This document shows positions 1-8,227 of a stretch of 64,000 bases of DNA, piece after piece. The notes beneath the pieces were generated by a model. It saw only the letters and a program-made list of their open reading frames with translations, did not search any database and was not told where the DNA came from. Numbering within the stretch: position 1 is the first letter of the stretch; each line of letters starts with the position of its first letter. The DNA is from Sinorhizobium meliloti. Lineage in GTDB: Bacteria > Pseudomonadota > Alphaproteobacteria > Rhizobiales > Rhizobiaceae. The DNA lies in the NCBI RefSeq assembly GCF_035610345.1, contig NZ_CP141212.1, positions 253,976 through 317,975 on the forward strand. Direction: 5' to 3'. The translations under genes were made by a program, and so were the position numbers.

Positions 1-216
1 GCTCGGCCCTTCTTTTCTGGCCGCGGCAAGGTGGAAGGCGCCCCAGACGAGGAGCCCAGCGCCAAGCGCCATGATCACCGCAGGCGACAGGGCGGGACTG
101 ACGACCGCCGCAAGCGGTGGCGCTGCCGCGAGGAGAGCCGAGCCGGCGATCAGCGAAAAGATGCCGTCGGCGAGAAATGTCTTGTTGAGAAGAGAGCGGG
201 TGGAAAGGTCGAACAT
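1..216 (-). CDS. Partial small integral membrane protein (C-terminus outside window)
   Basis: The reverse strand reads MFDLSTRSLLNKTFLADG and then runs off the left edge after 72 codons. Two hydrophobic stretches are visible (about residues 19-41 and 48-68), so it is probably a membrane protein. The start at 216 is preferred over an in-frame ATG at 228 because GGAGA lies 6-7 bases upstream of it. It is divergent from the XRE regulator at 343, with a 17-base palindrome between them, so that regulator may control it. I do not recognise the family. Confidence 0.6.
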   Translation of the reverse strand, partial: MFDLSTRSLLNKTFLADGIFSLIAGSALLAAAPPLAAVVSPALSPAVIMALGAGLLVWGAFHLAAARKEGPS

Positions 217-273
217 ATCTGTCTCCATCGGTTGTCGATGGGCAGATGCTGGACCAGAGCGGTCATTAAACCA

Positions 274-290
274 ATTACCTCCGAGGTAAT
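274..290. promoter_or_regulatory. Perfect 17-base palindrome, candidate operator of the XRE regulator
   Basis: ATTACCTCCGAGGTAAT is an exact inverted repeat around a single central base. It lies midway between two divergent genes, 58 bases from one start and 53 from the other. This position fits an autoregulatory operator; binding is inferred. Confidence 0.6.
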
Positions 291-342
291 GGATTTTGTG
301 CCGCGTTCGGGCGACGCTGCCCCCGCAACAGGGAAGATAAAG

Positions 343-1134
343 ATGGGATTCGGCAGCCGCCTGAAGGAATGGCGAGGACATCGCCGCATGAGCCAACTCG
401 ACCTCGCAATGGCGGCGGGCATTTCCGCGCGCCATCTCTCGTTTCTGGAGACGGGCCGCTCCAAGCCGTCCGAGGGAATGATCCTGCGGCTCGCCTCGGT
501 TCTCGACGTCCCCGCGCGTGAACAGGGCACGCTCTTCACCGCGGCGGGCTACCGGCCGCGCGTTGCGGCGCGGCCTGCGACGGGTCTCGATGCAATGCCT
601 CCGGCTGTCGCGCATGCCATCCGGCTGATGCTCGACCGGCACGATCCCTATCCGGGCCTCGTTTTCGACCATCAGTATACGGTGCTGCTGACCAATCCGG
701 CTTTCGAGGCGCTTGTCGGTGCCACGGGCGTTCCGTTCAAGCCGGGGGAGAACTTCCTCGACGGCTTTCTCGGTGCGGAGAAGGTCCGCGGTCTCGTGGT
801 CAATTGGGAAGCCGCCGCAGCCGATCTCGTTCAGCGGGTTCGCATGGAGGCGTGGCTGCAGGGGCCGCGCAGCCCATTGCAGCGAAGGCTGGACAGGCTG
901 GTTGCCGACCGGGCGGTGGCAATGGCGATCGAGAACTTCCCGGCGACGGACCGCTTGCCGGTGCTGCCCATCGAACTGCGCGTCGGCGAAGCGTCGCTCA
1001 GCTTCATCACGACGCTTTCGACCTTCGGCTCGACTCAGGACGCGCTCGTCGAGGGCGTTCTGATCGAATCCTTCTTTCCGGCCGACGACGCGACCCGGCG
1101 CTTCTTCGGGCAGGGCGGGCGCGACGTCCAATAG
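343..1134 (+). CDS. XRE-family regulator with MmyB-like ligand-binding domain
   Basis: 263 residues. The N-terminal helix-turn-helix (about residues 5-60, with MSQLDLAMAAGISARHLSFL and the LETGRSKPS turn) is typical of Cro/XRE regulators. It is followed by a region of about 180 residues with the HALRLMLDRHDPYP-type start of the MmyB-like, PAS-related domain, here read as HAIRLMLDRHDPYPGLVFD. Proteins of this type are cytoplasmic repressors or activators that often control an adjacent divergent oxidoreductase or membrane gene. The start chosen is the ATG just before the HTH. The open frame runs further upstream, but that extension crosses the intergenic palindrome and has no domain. Confidence 0.85.
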   Translation: MGFGSRLKEWRGHRRMSQLDLAMAAGISARHLSFLETGRSKPSEGMILRLASVLDVPAREQGTLFTAAGYRPRVAARPATGLDAMPPAVAHAIRLMLDRHDPYPGLVFDHQYTVLLTNPAFEALVGATGVPFKPGENFLDGFLGAEKVRGLVVNWEAAAADLVQRVRMEAWLQGPRSPLQRRLDRLVADRAVAMAIENFPATDRLPVLPIELRVGEASLSFITTLSTFGSTQDALVEGVLIESFFPADDATRRFFGQGGRDVQ

Positions 1135-1177
1135 AGCAATATCGGGAGAGGCGCACACTCTTCCAGAATTGCTCCGG

Positions 1178-1212
1178 ATCGTTTCACCATTCCACACGGG
1201 ACGGGAAACGAT
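1178..1212. repeat. Hairpin-forming intergenic repeat fragment
   Basis: ATCGTTTC and GAAACGAT form 8-base arms around a loop. The flanks (AGAGCAAT... and AGAATTGCTCCGGATC) resemble degenerate rhizobial intergenic mosaic elements. It fills the gap between the XRE gene and xseA and may also act as a terminator, although no T-tract follows. Confidence 0.4.
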
Positions 1213-1268
1213 GTAGAAAAACGCGCCTTGCTGCTGATCTTCGCCGCTCTGTCGGCTACAAGTGACGT

Positions 1269-2849
1269 ATGACTTCGTTCTTTGATTCCGAATCTCCCTC
1301 CAACGTCGCCGAATATTCGGTGTCGGAACTGTCCGGCTCGATCAAGCGCACGATCGAGCAGACCTTCGAGCATGTCCGGGTGCGGGGCGAGATTTCCGGC
1401 TATCGCGGTCCGCATTCGTCGGGCCACGCGTATTTTGCCTTGAAGGACGATCGCGCCCGCATCGACGCGGTCGTCTGGAAGGGCACCTTCGCGCGGCTGA
1501 AGTTCCGGCCGGAGGAGGGGATGGAGGTGATCGCGACCGGCCGGGTCACGACTTTCCCCGGCTCGTCCAAGTACCAGATCGTCATCGACTCGCTGGAGCC
1601 CGCGGGTGCAGGTGCGCTGATGGCGCTGATCGAGGAACGCAAGCGTAAGCTTGCCGCGGAAGGGCTTTTCGATGCGGGCCGCAAGCGGCCGCTGCCCTTC
1701 ATGCCGAGGGTCATCGGCGTCGTGACCTCGCCGACCGGGGCTGTGATCCGCGACATCCTGCACCGCATTGCCGACCGTTTCCCGGTCCATGTCATCGTCT
1801 GGCCGGTGCGCGTGCAGGGCGACGGCGCCTGCGAGGAGATCGTGGCCGCGATCGAGGGTTTCAACGCGCTGCAGCCGGGCGGCGCCATTCCTCGGCCCGA
1901 CGTGCTGATCGTCGCGCGCGGCGGCGGCAGCCTCGAGGATCTCTGGTGCTTCAACGACGAGGCCATGGTGCGCGCCGCGGCGGCTTCCGCCATCCCTCTG
2001 ATCTCGGCCGTCGGTCACGAGACGGACTGGACCCTGATCGACCATGCGGCCGACCAGCGGGCGCCGACGCCGACCGGTGCGGCCGAGATGGCGGTACCGG
2101 TGAAGGCCGATCTCGAGGCCCAGCTCGCCGGTCTCGCAGCCCGGCTCAAGGGCGCCGCGGCGCGGCAGATGGACAATCGCCGCCAGACGCTGCGTTCGCT
2201 TGCACGGGCGCTGCCCTCGCTTGACCAATTGCTCGCCCTGCCGCGGCGTCGCTTCGACGAGGCGGCCGCCGGACTCGGCCGTGGCCTCCAGATGAACACG
2301 GCCAATAAGCGGCGAAGCTTCGAGCGCAATGCGGCCCATCTCCGGCCGGAGCTCCTGACCGCAAGGATCGTCGATCGGCGCCAGCGCGTCTTAGATGCCG
2401 TAAACCGGGCCGAGCGCATCGTCGAGCGCAAGCTTCAACGTGGCGCTCAGCGCATTTCGTCCGCCGATGCCTCGCTCCGCGTTCTGCCGTCACGGCTGAT
2501 CGGCCAGGTTCATCGCGCATCGGATCGCGTCTCCAGCCTGAGCAGGCGTGGGGATGCGGCGATCGCCGCCGATCTGCGCAGGATGAAAAGCGCGCTTTCG
2601 GCGCAGGATCGCGTGCTGCAGTCGCTCTCCTATCACAGCGTTCTGCAGCGGGGCTTCGCGCTGGTGCGCGATGCCGCGGGCGAGCCGGTGAAACAGGCAG
2701 CTGCCGTGCATCCCGGGATGGCGCTTTCGCTGGAATTCGCCGATGGCCGCGTGGCGGCGGTCGCCGGCGAGGACGGCACTCCGCCGCAGTCACCGAAGAA
2801 GCGGCCTGCGCGCTCCGGCGAGCCGACGAAGCAGGGCAGCCTCTTCTGA
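1269..2849 (+). CDS. xseA: Exodeoxyribonuclease VII large subunit
   Basis: 526 residues, slightly longer than the E. coli protein. With XseB it degrades single-stranded DNA to oligonucleotides in the cytoplasm and contributes to mismatch repair and recombination. The N-terminal OB-fold (about 15-110) is followed by the catalytic domain. Its hallmarks are ARGGGS at 216-221, [10 protein letters not shown] at 249-258 and [10 protein letters not shown] at 264-273, then a long charged coiled-coil region. The stop overlaps the next start (TGATG), so the two genes are translationally coupled. xseB is not adjacent. Confidence 0.95.
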   Translation: MTSFFDSESPSNVAEYSVSELSGSIKRTIEQTFEHVRVRGEISGYRGPHSSGHAYFALKDDRARIDAVVWKGTFARLKFRPEEGMEVIATGRVTTFPGSSKYQIVIDSLEPAGAGALMALIEERKRKLAAEGLFDAGRKRPLPFMPRVIGVVTSPTGAVIRDILHRIADRFPVHVIVWPVRVQGDGACEEIVAAIEGFNALQPGGAIPRPDVLIVARGGGSLEDLWCFNDEAMVRAAAASAIPLISAVGHETDWTLIDHAADQRAPTPTGAAEMAVPVKADLEAQLAGLAARLKGAAARQMDNRRQTLRSLARALPSLDQLLALPRRRFDEAAAGLGRGLQMNTANKRRSFERNAAHLRPELLTARIVDRRQRVLDAVNRAERIVERKLQRGAQRISSADASLRVLPSRLIGQVHRASDRVSSLSRRGDAAIAADLRRMKSALSAQDRVLQSLSYHSVLQRGFALVRDAAGEPVKQAAAVHPGMALSLEFADGRVAAVAGEDGTPPQSPKKRPARSGEPTKQGSLF

Positions 2850-3439
2850 TGCATATCCTGATGGTGCTCGCCCATCCGCTAGAAGAGAGCTTCGCTGCGA
2901 GTGTCGCGCGCGTGGCCAGGGAGACGCTCGAGGCCAAAGGCCATACGGTCGACCTGCTCGACCTCTATCGCGAAGGCTTCGATCCGCGGCTGACCGTGGT
3001 CGAGCGGGGCAGCTATTTCGATAAAGGTTACGACGCCTCCGGGGTCTCCCGCTGGGTCGAGCGGCTGCGGGCTGCGGACGGACTCGTGCTCGTCTTTCCG
3101 CAATGGTGGTTCAATTTTCCGGCGATCCTCAAAGGTTTCTTCGATCGCGTCTTTGCGCCCGGGGTCGCTTTCGACCATGATGCGGCGGGCGGCCGTATCA
3201 TTCCTCGCCTCGGCAACATCAAGCTGTTCTGGGCGCTGACCAGTACCGGATCCCCCTGGTGGGTCGTGCATCTCTACATGGGAAATCCGGTGCGGCGGCT
3301 GCTGAAGCGCGGCATCGCCGCCTTCTGCGGCAAGGGGCTGGACTTCCGCATGCTCACTCTGCACGACATGGATCGGGTGACGGAGGCGAAGCGGAAACGC
3401 CATCTCCAGCGTGTGAGGGCTCTGGTGAGCCGGATCTGA
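2849..3439 (+). CDS. NAD(P)H:quinone oxidoreductase-like flavodoxin-fold protein
   Basis: 196 residues. It opens with the flavodoxin-like strand [10 protein letters not shown], followed by the SFAASVARVA helix typical of KefF/MdaB/NQO1-type enzymes, and has the FPQWWFNFPAILKGFFDRVF signature at about 83-102. Members use FMN or FAD to reduce quinones by two electrons, which limits redox stress. The start overlaps the xseA stop. The gene converges on a MarR gene 8 bases away. The substrate cannot be judged from sequence. Confidence 0.85.
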   Translation: MHILMVLAHPLEESFAASVARVARETLEAKGHTVDLLDLYREGFDPRLTVVERGSYFDKGYDASGVSRWVERLRAADGLVLVFPQWWFNFPAILKGFFDRVFAPGVAFDHDAAGGRIIPRLGNIKLFWALTSTGSPWWVVHLYMGNPVRRLLKRGIAAFCGKGLDFRMLTLHDMDRVTEAKRKRHLQRVRALVSRI

Positions 3440-3447
3440 CCGGCGAC

Positions 3448-3942
3448 CTATTCGAAGACCGCGAGGAATTTCCTGAGCAGCGCGTCCAGAGCCTCCCGTT
3501 CGTCGGGTTCTATGCCTGCAACGAGGCGCTGCTGGTTGGCAACATGGTCAGTGACTGCGGCGTCCACGCGCTTGAGACCCTGCGGCGTCAGGGCGATGAG
3601 GACGCCGCGCCGGTCTTCCGGATTGTCCAGGCGTTCGACAAGCCCGGCTTTCTCGAGCTGGTCGATGCGGTTGGTCATCGTGCCGGAGGTGACCATCGTC
3701 GTTCCCAACAGATCGCCCGGCGAGAGCCGGAAGGGCGGGCCGGAGCGCCGCAGCGTTGCGAGCACGTCGAAACTCGCCGAGTTCAGGTCGTGTTCGGCAA
3801 GGGTGCTTTCCACCTCACGAGCGAGATGGGCCCGGAGCCGCGATAGTCGGCCGAGCAGACCCATGGCCGTCACATCGAGCTCCGGCCGCTCTCTGCGCCA
3901 CTGCGCCAGGATTTTGTCTACGTGATCCATATCCGTCTGCAT
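3448..3942 (-). CDS. MarR-family transcriptional regulator
   Basis: 164 residues. It has a winged-helix core with TTMVTSGTMTNRIDQLEKAGL (recognition helix region) and the wing DNPEDRRGVLIALTPQG. The start at 3942 has GGAAG about 8 bases upstream. A longer in-frame extension would run through a palindromic repeat and is rejected. It is divergent from the EamA exporter at 4157. The intergenic region carries a perfect 18-base palindrome and a repeated half, so it probably represses that exporter and responds to an unidentified ligand. Confidence 0.88.
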   Translation of the reverse strand: MQTDMDHVDKILAQWRRERPELDVTAMGLLGRLSRLRAHLAREVESTLAEHDLNSASFDVLATLRRSGPPFRLSPGDLLGTTMVTSGTMTNRIDQLEKAGLVERLDNPEDRRGVLIALTPQGLKRVDAAVTDHVANQQRLVAGIEPDEREALDALLRKFLAVFE

Positions 3943-3955
3943 TAGAGTACTTCCA

Positions 3956-4045
3956 GGAAAAGTGTGTAACGGTTTTCCGTCCGGAGTGCGTTGGATCAAA
4001 TGGGTAGAGCATTTCAACGTTTCTATGAAACGTTGAAACGCTCTA
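3956..4045. repeat. Rhizobial intergenic mosaic element (RIME-like), two hairpins
   Basis: The first hairpin is at 3956-3978 (GGAAAA...TTTTCC around GTGTGTAACGG). The second is a 19-base-arm inverted repeat at 4005-4045 (TAGAGCATTTCAACGTTTC arm, loop TAT) with one mismatch. The tandem-palindrome layout and the AAAAGTGTGTAACGGTTTTCCG wording are those of known Rhizobium/Sinorhizobium mosaic elements. Confidence 0.65.
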
Positions 4046-4092
4046 GCGATCGGAGTGAACGCTTCATCCTTCCTGAAGTCGTAGTCACCATG

Positions 4093-4110
4093 TATCTTGA
4101 CGTCAAGATA
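4093..4110. promoter_or_regulatory. Perfect 18-base palindrome, candidate MarR operator
   Basis: TATCTTGACGTCAAGATA is an exact palindrome between the divergent MarR and EamA genes. A further copy of its left half, TATCTTGACGT, occurs at 4125-4135, 32 bases on (about three helical turns). This is the layout expected of a dimeric winged-helix repressor with a strong and a weak site. Binding is inferred. Confidence 0.7.
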
Positions 4111-4156
4111 AATTGGGTTAGAGTTATCTTGACGTAGAGATTCTTGAGGTGAAGAT

Positions 4157-5041
4157 ATGGGTATCCGCAGCTCCGATATTCTGCTTACGGCCATAGCGCC
4201 GGCCATATGGGGCAGTACCTATCTGGTCACAACGGAATTTCTGCCGGCGGGTTACCCGGTCACGGTCGCAATGCTCAGGGCGCTTCCGGCAGGGCTGCTG
4301 CTGCTGCTTGTCGTCCGGCAAATGCCGACGGGTGTATGGCTGGCGCGCAGTTTCGTGCTCGGCGCGCTCAACTTCTCGTTCTTCCAGACGATGCTTTTCG
4401 TTTCCGCCTATCGGCTGCCCGGCGGTGTCGCCGCAACCGTCGGAGCCATTCAGCCATTGATCGTGATCGTCCTGTCGCGCATCGTTCTCGGCTCGCCGGC
4501 CCGTGCCTTGAGCGTCGTTGCCGGCGTTGCCGGCATGGCGGGGGTCGCGCTCCTGGTGCTGACGCCGAAAGCGGCGCTGGATCCGGTGGGCGTCGCGGCT
4601 GGCTTGGCAGGCGCCGTCTCCATGGCATTCGGCACGGTGCTGAGCCGATACTGGACGCCGCCGGTCTCGCCGCTCACCTTCACCGCCTGGCAATTGGCGG
4701 CCGGCGGACTGCTTCTGGTGCCGGTCGCCTTCCTGCTGGAACCCTCTTTGCCATCGCTCACTGCAGCCAATATTCTGGGCTTTACCTATCTCGGTCTGAT
4801 CGGCACGGCCTTCACCTACCTGCTCTGGTTCCGCGGGTTATCGCGGCTCGAACCCTCCCAGGTTTCGCCGCTCGGCTTCTTGAGCCCGGTCGTCGCGATC
4901 CTCATCGGCTGGACCGTACTCGATCAGCAGCTGACGGCGGTGCAGGTGCTTGGGATCGCAACCGTCTTCGCAAGCGTGTGGATGAGCCAGTATGCACAGG
5001 CGACGCGCCGCGCGGCATCCGCCCCCTCTCTTCGGGTTTAA
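4157..5041 (+). CDS. EamA (DMT superfamily) inner-membrane exporter
   Basis: 294 residues with about ten hydrophobic segments in two EamA repeats. The first repeat starts at AIAPAIWGSTYLVTTEFLP, and the second contains FTYLGLIGTAFTYLLWFRGL and a terminal LGIATVFASVWMSQY. The family exports amino acids, purines or other small metabolites. The RBS GAGGTGAAG lies a few bases before the start. The divergent MarR gene and the palindromes between them suggest ligand-induced export. The substrate is unknown. Confidence 0.88.
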   Translation: MGIRSSDILLTAIAPAIWGSTYLVTTEFLPAGYPVTVAMLRALPAGLLLLLVVRQMPTGVWLARSFVLGALNFSFFQTMLFVSAYRLPGGVAATVGAIQPLIVIVLSRIVLGSPARALSVVAGVAGMAGVALLVLTPKAALDPVGVAAGLAGAVSMAFGTVLSRYWTPPVSPLTFTAWQLAAGGLLLVPVAFLLEPSLPSLTAANILGFTYLGLIGTAFTYLLWFRGLSRLEPSQVSPLGFLSPVVAILIGWTVLDQQLTAVQVLGIATVFASVWMSQYAQATRRAASAPSLRV

Positions 5042-5177
5042 CCAGAGGACCGACCTTCTCCCCGCAAGCGGAGAGAGCGGATGTCCGCGATGATACGCTG
5101 CCGCGAGTCTGCTTCGCCCCGTCCGCAGGAAGAAGGTGCGGCAGGCGGATGAGGGGCACCGCCATGCCGCAAAACGA

Positions 5178-6434
5178 TCAGGCCCACTCGCCCTTGCGCA
5201 TGACGGGCACACGGCTGCCATCGAGGCGCACGCCGTCGATGTCCACTTTGCCGGAGCCGATCATCCAGTCGATGTGGATCAGGCTCGAATTGCCGCCCTG
5301 GGCGCGGATCTGCTCCTGGCTGAGGCTTGCACCGTCGAGGAAGCACTTCGAATAGCACTGGCCGAGCGCGATGTGGCAGGAGGCGTTCTCGTCGAAGAGC
5401 GTGTTGTAGAAGAGGATGCCGCTGGCCGAAATCGGCGAGGAATGAGGCACCAGCGCCACTTCGCCGAGCCGCCGGGCGCCCTCGTCGGTATCGAGCACCT
5501 TGTTCAGCACCTCTTCGCCCCGCGAAGCCTTGGCCTCGACGATCCGGCCGGCTTCGAAACGCACCTGAATATTGTCGATCAGCGTGCCTTGGTGGGAGAG
5601 CGGTTTGGTGCTCGAAACATGGCCTTCGACGCGCAGCGCGTGCGGCGTCGTAAACACCTCCTCGGTCGGGATGTTCGGATTGCAGGTGATGCCGTTCTTG
5701 GCGACCGAGGCGCCGCCGTGCCACTCATGCCCATCGGCGAGTCCGACGGTGAGGTCGGTGCCGGGCCCGGTGAAATGCAGGGCGGCGAAGCGCTCTCCGT
5801 TCAGCCAGGCCGAGCGCCGGTGCAGCTCGGCATTATGGTCCTTCCATGCGGCGATCGGATCGTCGACGTCGACCCGCGACGCTGCGAAGATGGCGTTTGC
5901 GAGTTTTTCGACGGCGACCGCTTCCGGATCGTCCGGGAACATCTGCTTCGCCCAGGAGGGGTTCGGATAGGAGACGATGTTCCAGTTGATGTCGAAATTG
6001 GAGATCTTCTCGAGCGCCGGCTTGTAGGCGATCGAGTTCGCCTTATTGGCGCGGGCGACCTTCGCCGGGTCCTGAGCCGAAAGCAGCATCGGGTTGTCGC
6101 CGGCGATGGCCAGGCGCGCAGCTCCTCCGGCATAGGCTTTGGCCATGCCTTCATAGAGCCAGTCGCTGGCGCGGTCGAAGCTCTCGTCGGGCGCATGGGC
6201 ATAGCGGGCAAGCGTCGCTTCCTCGTCGGCGTAGAAGGTCGTCACCAGTCCGGCGCCTGCCATATAGGCGTGCTTGGTGATGAGACGCACGAGCGGCAGC
6301 GCCGCAATCGGCGCGGTCATCACCAGGTCCTGACCCTTCTGCAATTGCAGACCGATCTTGATGGCGACCTCGGCGAGCTTTTCGAGCTTGACGGGATCGA
6401 TTGGATTCCTCGTGGATTGGAGGGGGGCGTTCAT
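5178..6434 (-). CDS. M29-family metal-dependent aminopeptidase
   Basis: 418 residues, the usual family length. It is recognisable by the N-terminal LAEVAIKIGLQLQKGQDLVM block and the C-terminal metal-site region EGHVSS, RGEEVLNKVL, EVALVPHSSPIS, FYNTLFDENASCHIALGQCY and HIDWMIGSGKVDIDG. The Glu, His and Asp residues in these blocks bind the two cocatalytic metals in AmpS/AmpT-type enzymes. It removes N-terminal residues from peptides in the cytoplasm. It is a single gene, convergent with the EamA gene. The 136-base gap holds an imperfect TTCTCCCCGC-type repeat. Confidence 0.93.
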   Translation of the reverse strand: MNAPLQSTRNPIDPVKLEKLAEVAIKIGLQLQKGQDLVMTAPIAALPLVRLITKHAYMAGAGLVTTFYADEEATLARYAHAPDESFDRASDWLYEGMAKAYAGGAARLAIAGDNPMLLSAQDPAKVARANKANSIAYKPALEKISNFDINWNIVSYPNPSWAKQMFPDDPEAVAVEKLANAIFAASRVDVDDPIAAWKDHNAELHRRSAWLNGERFAALHFTGPGTDLTVGLADGHEWHGGASVAKNGITCNPNIPTEEVFTTPHALRVEGHVSSTKPLSHQGTLIDNIQVRFEAGRIVEAKASRGEEVLNKVLDTDEGARRLGEVALVPHSSPISASGILFYNTLFDENASCHIALGQCYSKCFLDGASLSQEQIRAQGGNSSLIHIDWMIGSGKVDIDGVRLDGSRVPVMRKGEWA

Positions 6435-6505
6435 GGCGGCTCCTGCTCGTCTTCTTGCGGATGTCAGCGGTTTTAGACCGGTTCCGCGGAAAACAGAAGG
6501 GTTCT

Positions 6506-7192
6506 TCAGGCCGCCACTCTTCCGGTGTCGAGCAACGCCGCTTGGTGCTGCTCGAGGAACGCCATCAGCCGTTGCGGATAGTCCTCGCCCACTGCGGCTT
6601 TCACGCTCGGCCTCCGGGCCAGCGCCTCGCGCCAGGCGGTGACGCGCGGCAGGTCCTTGAAGATGCCGCGGTCGGAGATCTGATCGAACACGTCGAAATA
6701 GCGGAAGATCGGCGCAAAGACCGCATCTACGAGGCTGAAGCGGCTGCCTGCAAAATACGGACCCTCGGCGAGCTCCGCCTCCACGGTCGCGAATTTCGCC
6801 TGGAGCACCTTGCGCTTGGCCTCCAGTGCCGCGGTGTCCTGCGTTGTTTCGTAGACCCAGAGATCGGCAAGGATGGAAGAGCCGAACTCCATCCAGCCGC
6901 GATGGCGGGCGCGCAACAGCGGATCGGCGGGATGAAGCTTCGGTCCGGTCTGCGTCTCCTCCAGATACTCGCAGATGACGCTGCTCTCGAAGAGGATCGC
7001 TTCGCTCCCGCTTTGCGGAATGCGCAGCAGCGGCACCTTGCCGAGCGGTGAAATCCTCAGGAACCAGTCCGGCTTGTCGGCGAGATCGATATTGACGCGT
7101 TGGAAGGGCACGGCCTTTTCCGCAAGCGCGATCGCGGCGCGTTGCACATAGGGGCAGAGATGGTGGCTGATCAGGGTGAGTTGCGCGGTCAT
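6506..7192 (-). CDS. Glutathione S-transferase (CPYV type)
   Basis: 228 residues. The thioredoxin-like N-terminal domain carries a cysteine motif HHLCPYVQRAAIAL (Cys13), the cis-proline KVPLLRI and the glutathione-binding ESSVICEYLEE, followed by an all-helical C-terminal domain. CPYV places it near omega-class and SspA-like GSTs, which act as thiol transferases or reductases. A good promoter is present on this strand (TTGACC-17-TATATG), covered by a palindrome shared with the divergent MarR gene. It is therefore probably induced when that regulator releases. Confidence 0.9.
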   Translation of the reverse strand: MTAQLTLISHHLCPYVQRAAIALAEKAVPFQRVNIDLADKPDWFLRISPLGKVPLLRIPQSGSEAILFESSVICEYLEETQTGPKLHPADPLLRARHRGWMEFGSSILADLWVYETTQDTAALEAKRKVLQAKFATVEAELAEGPYFAGSRFSLVDAVFAPIFRYFDVFDQISDRGIFKDLPRVTAWREALARRPSVKAAVGEDYPQRLMAFLEQHQAALLDTGRVAA

Positions 7193-7212
7193 CGGTCGCT
7201 CCCGGTTCGATT

Positions 7213-7230
7213 TAGATGCATCTGCATATA
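7213..7230. promoter_or_regulatory. Candidate MarR operator 1 (over the GST -10 box)
   Basis: TAGATGCATCTGCATATA is an imperfect palindrome of the form TAGATGCA-nn-TGCATnTA. It covers the -10 box of the GST promoter. It resembles the second site at 7256, 43 bases away. Confidence 0.6.
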
Positions 7231-7253
7231 ACTTGTCTTGCCGAATGGGTCAA
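7225..7253 (-). promoter_or_regulatory. Sigma-70-type promoter of the GST gene
   Basis: On the reverse strand TTGACC (7248-7253) and TATATG (7225-7230) are 17 bases apart, directly upstream of the GST start. Two similar palindromes overlap or flank it. Confidence 0.6.
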
Positions 7254-7255
7254 GA

Positions 7256-7273
7256 TAGATGTAATTGCATCTA
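7256..7273. promoter_or_regulatory. Candidate MarR operator 2 (over the marR start)
   Basis: TAGATGTAATTGCATCTA is an 18-base palindrome with two non-matching positions that ends on the first base of the MarR-like gene's ATG. With the site at 7213 it forms a pair that could repress both divergent genes. Confidence 0.6.
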
Positions 7274-7725
7274 TGGGCACGAAGAAGACGGAACGCAGCG
7301 AGCCGACCGAGGCCGCTACCCTTGCATGGATCGGTCTGATGCGGGCACAGCAGCGCCTGCTATCCGCCATCGAAAAGGATTTCAAGGAGGCGGCCCTGCC
7401 GCCGCTGGCCTGGTACGACGTGCTATGGGAACTGGTGAAAGCGGATGGCGGGAGGCTGCGCCCCTTCGAGATCGAGGCGCGCACGCTGCTTGCCCAGTAC
7501 AATCTTTCGCGCCTGATAGACCGCCTGGAGAGGGAAGGCCTCGTGCAGCGGGAGGCTTTCGACGAGGACGCGCGCGGCTGCTGGGTCGTGGTGACCGAGA
7601 AGGGGCGGGACACCCGGAAGCGCATGTGGCAGACTTATGCGCCATCGATTGCGCGCCATGTCGGCGCGAGACTGAGCGAAGGAGAGGCACGCGAACTCGC
7701 GACGCTGCTTTCGAGACTCGGCTGA
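7273..7725 (+). CDS. MarR-family transcriptional regulator
   Basis: 150 residues starting MGTKKTERSEP. The winged-helix core has ARTLLAQYNLSRLIDRLEREGL and the wing EDARGCWVVVTEKGRDTRKRMW. An upstream in-frame ATG at 7216 is rejected because it would put coding sequence across the GST promoter and both palindromes. It is divergent from the CPYV-type glutathione transferase, so a role in sensing an electrophile or oxidant is a reasonable inference from context only. Confidence 0.87.
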   Translation: MGTKKTERSEPTEAATLAWIGLMRAQQRLLSAIEKDFKEAALPPLAWYDVLWELVKADGGRLRPFEIEARTLLAQYNLSRLIDRLEREGLVQREAFDEDARGCWVVVTEKGRDTRKRMWQTYAPSIARHVGARLSEGEARELATLLSRLG

Positions 7726-7750
7726 CGCGCGCCCTTCTTCTGCGCAGAGA

Positions 7751-8224
7751 TCAGGCGATCAAAGGCGCGGCGACTGCCCGCAACACGGCTCGCGCGTCCT
7801 TCGGTGCAAGCCGCACCTGCAGACCTCTTTGCCCGCCATTGATGAACACCAGTTCTTCGGCAAGCGCCGCTTCCTCGATTGCGGCCGGAACCGTCTTTCT
7901 TTGCCCGAAGGGGCTGATGCCGCCGACGTGATAGCCGGTGAGCCGCTCGGCGTCCGCCGGCTTCATCATGCTTGCCGACTTGCCGCCGAAGGCTGCGGCG
8001 AGCTTCTTCATGCTCACCTCCCGGTCCGAGGGCACGATGCAGCAGACCGGCTTGCCGTCCACCTCGGCCATCAGCGTCTTCAGCACGCGGGAAGGGTCTT
8101 CGCCGAGCGCCTCCGCCGCCTGCAGTCCGACGCGTTCGGCACCGGGATCGTAGTCATAGCTGTGAACGGTGAAGATCACGCCGGCCTTTGCGAGGGCCTG
8201 CGTCGCCCGGGTCGTCTTCGACAT
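7751..8224 (-). CDS. ybaK: YbaK-type aminoacyl-tRNA deacylase
   Basis: 157 residues, full length for the family. YbaK hydrolyses Cys-tRNA(Pro) formed by prolyl-tRNA synthetase error. Family marks are the lysine-bearing RVLKTLMAEVDGKPV, VPSDREVSMKKLAAAFGGKSA and GYHVGGISPFGQRK segments. The gene is 3 bases downstream of the ArsC/Spx-like gene on the same strand, so the two are likely cotranscribed. Confidence 0.92.
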   Translation of the reverse strand: MSKTTRATQALAKAGVIFTVHSYDYDPGAERVGLQAAEALGEDPSRVLKTLMAEVDGKPVCCIVPSDREVSMKKLAAAFGGKSASMMKPADAERLTGYHVGGISPFGQRKTVPAAIEEAALAEELVFINGGQRGLQVRLAPKDARAVLRAVAAPLIA

Positions 8225-8227
8225 GGT

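Noticed and set aside
4005..4045. The 19-base-arm hairpin as a MarR operator
   Set aside because: Its sequence is that of a dispersed rhizobial mosaic repeat; the TATCTTGACGTCAAGATA site is a better operator.
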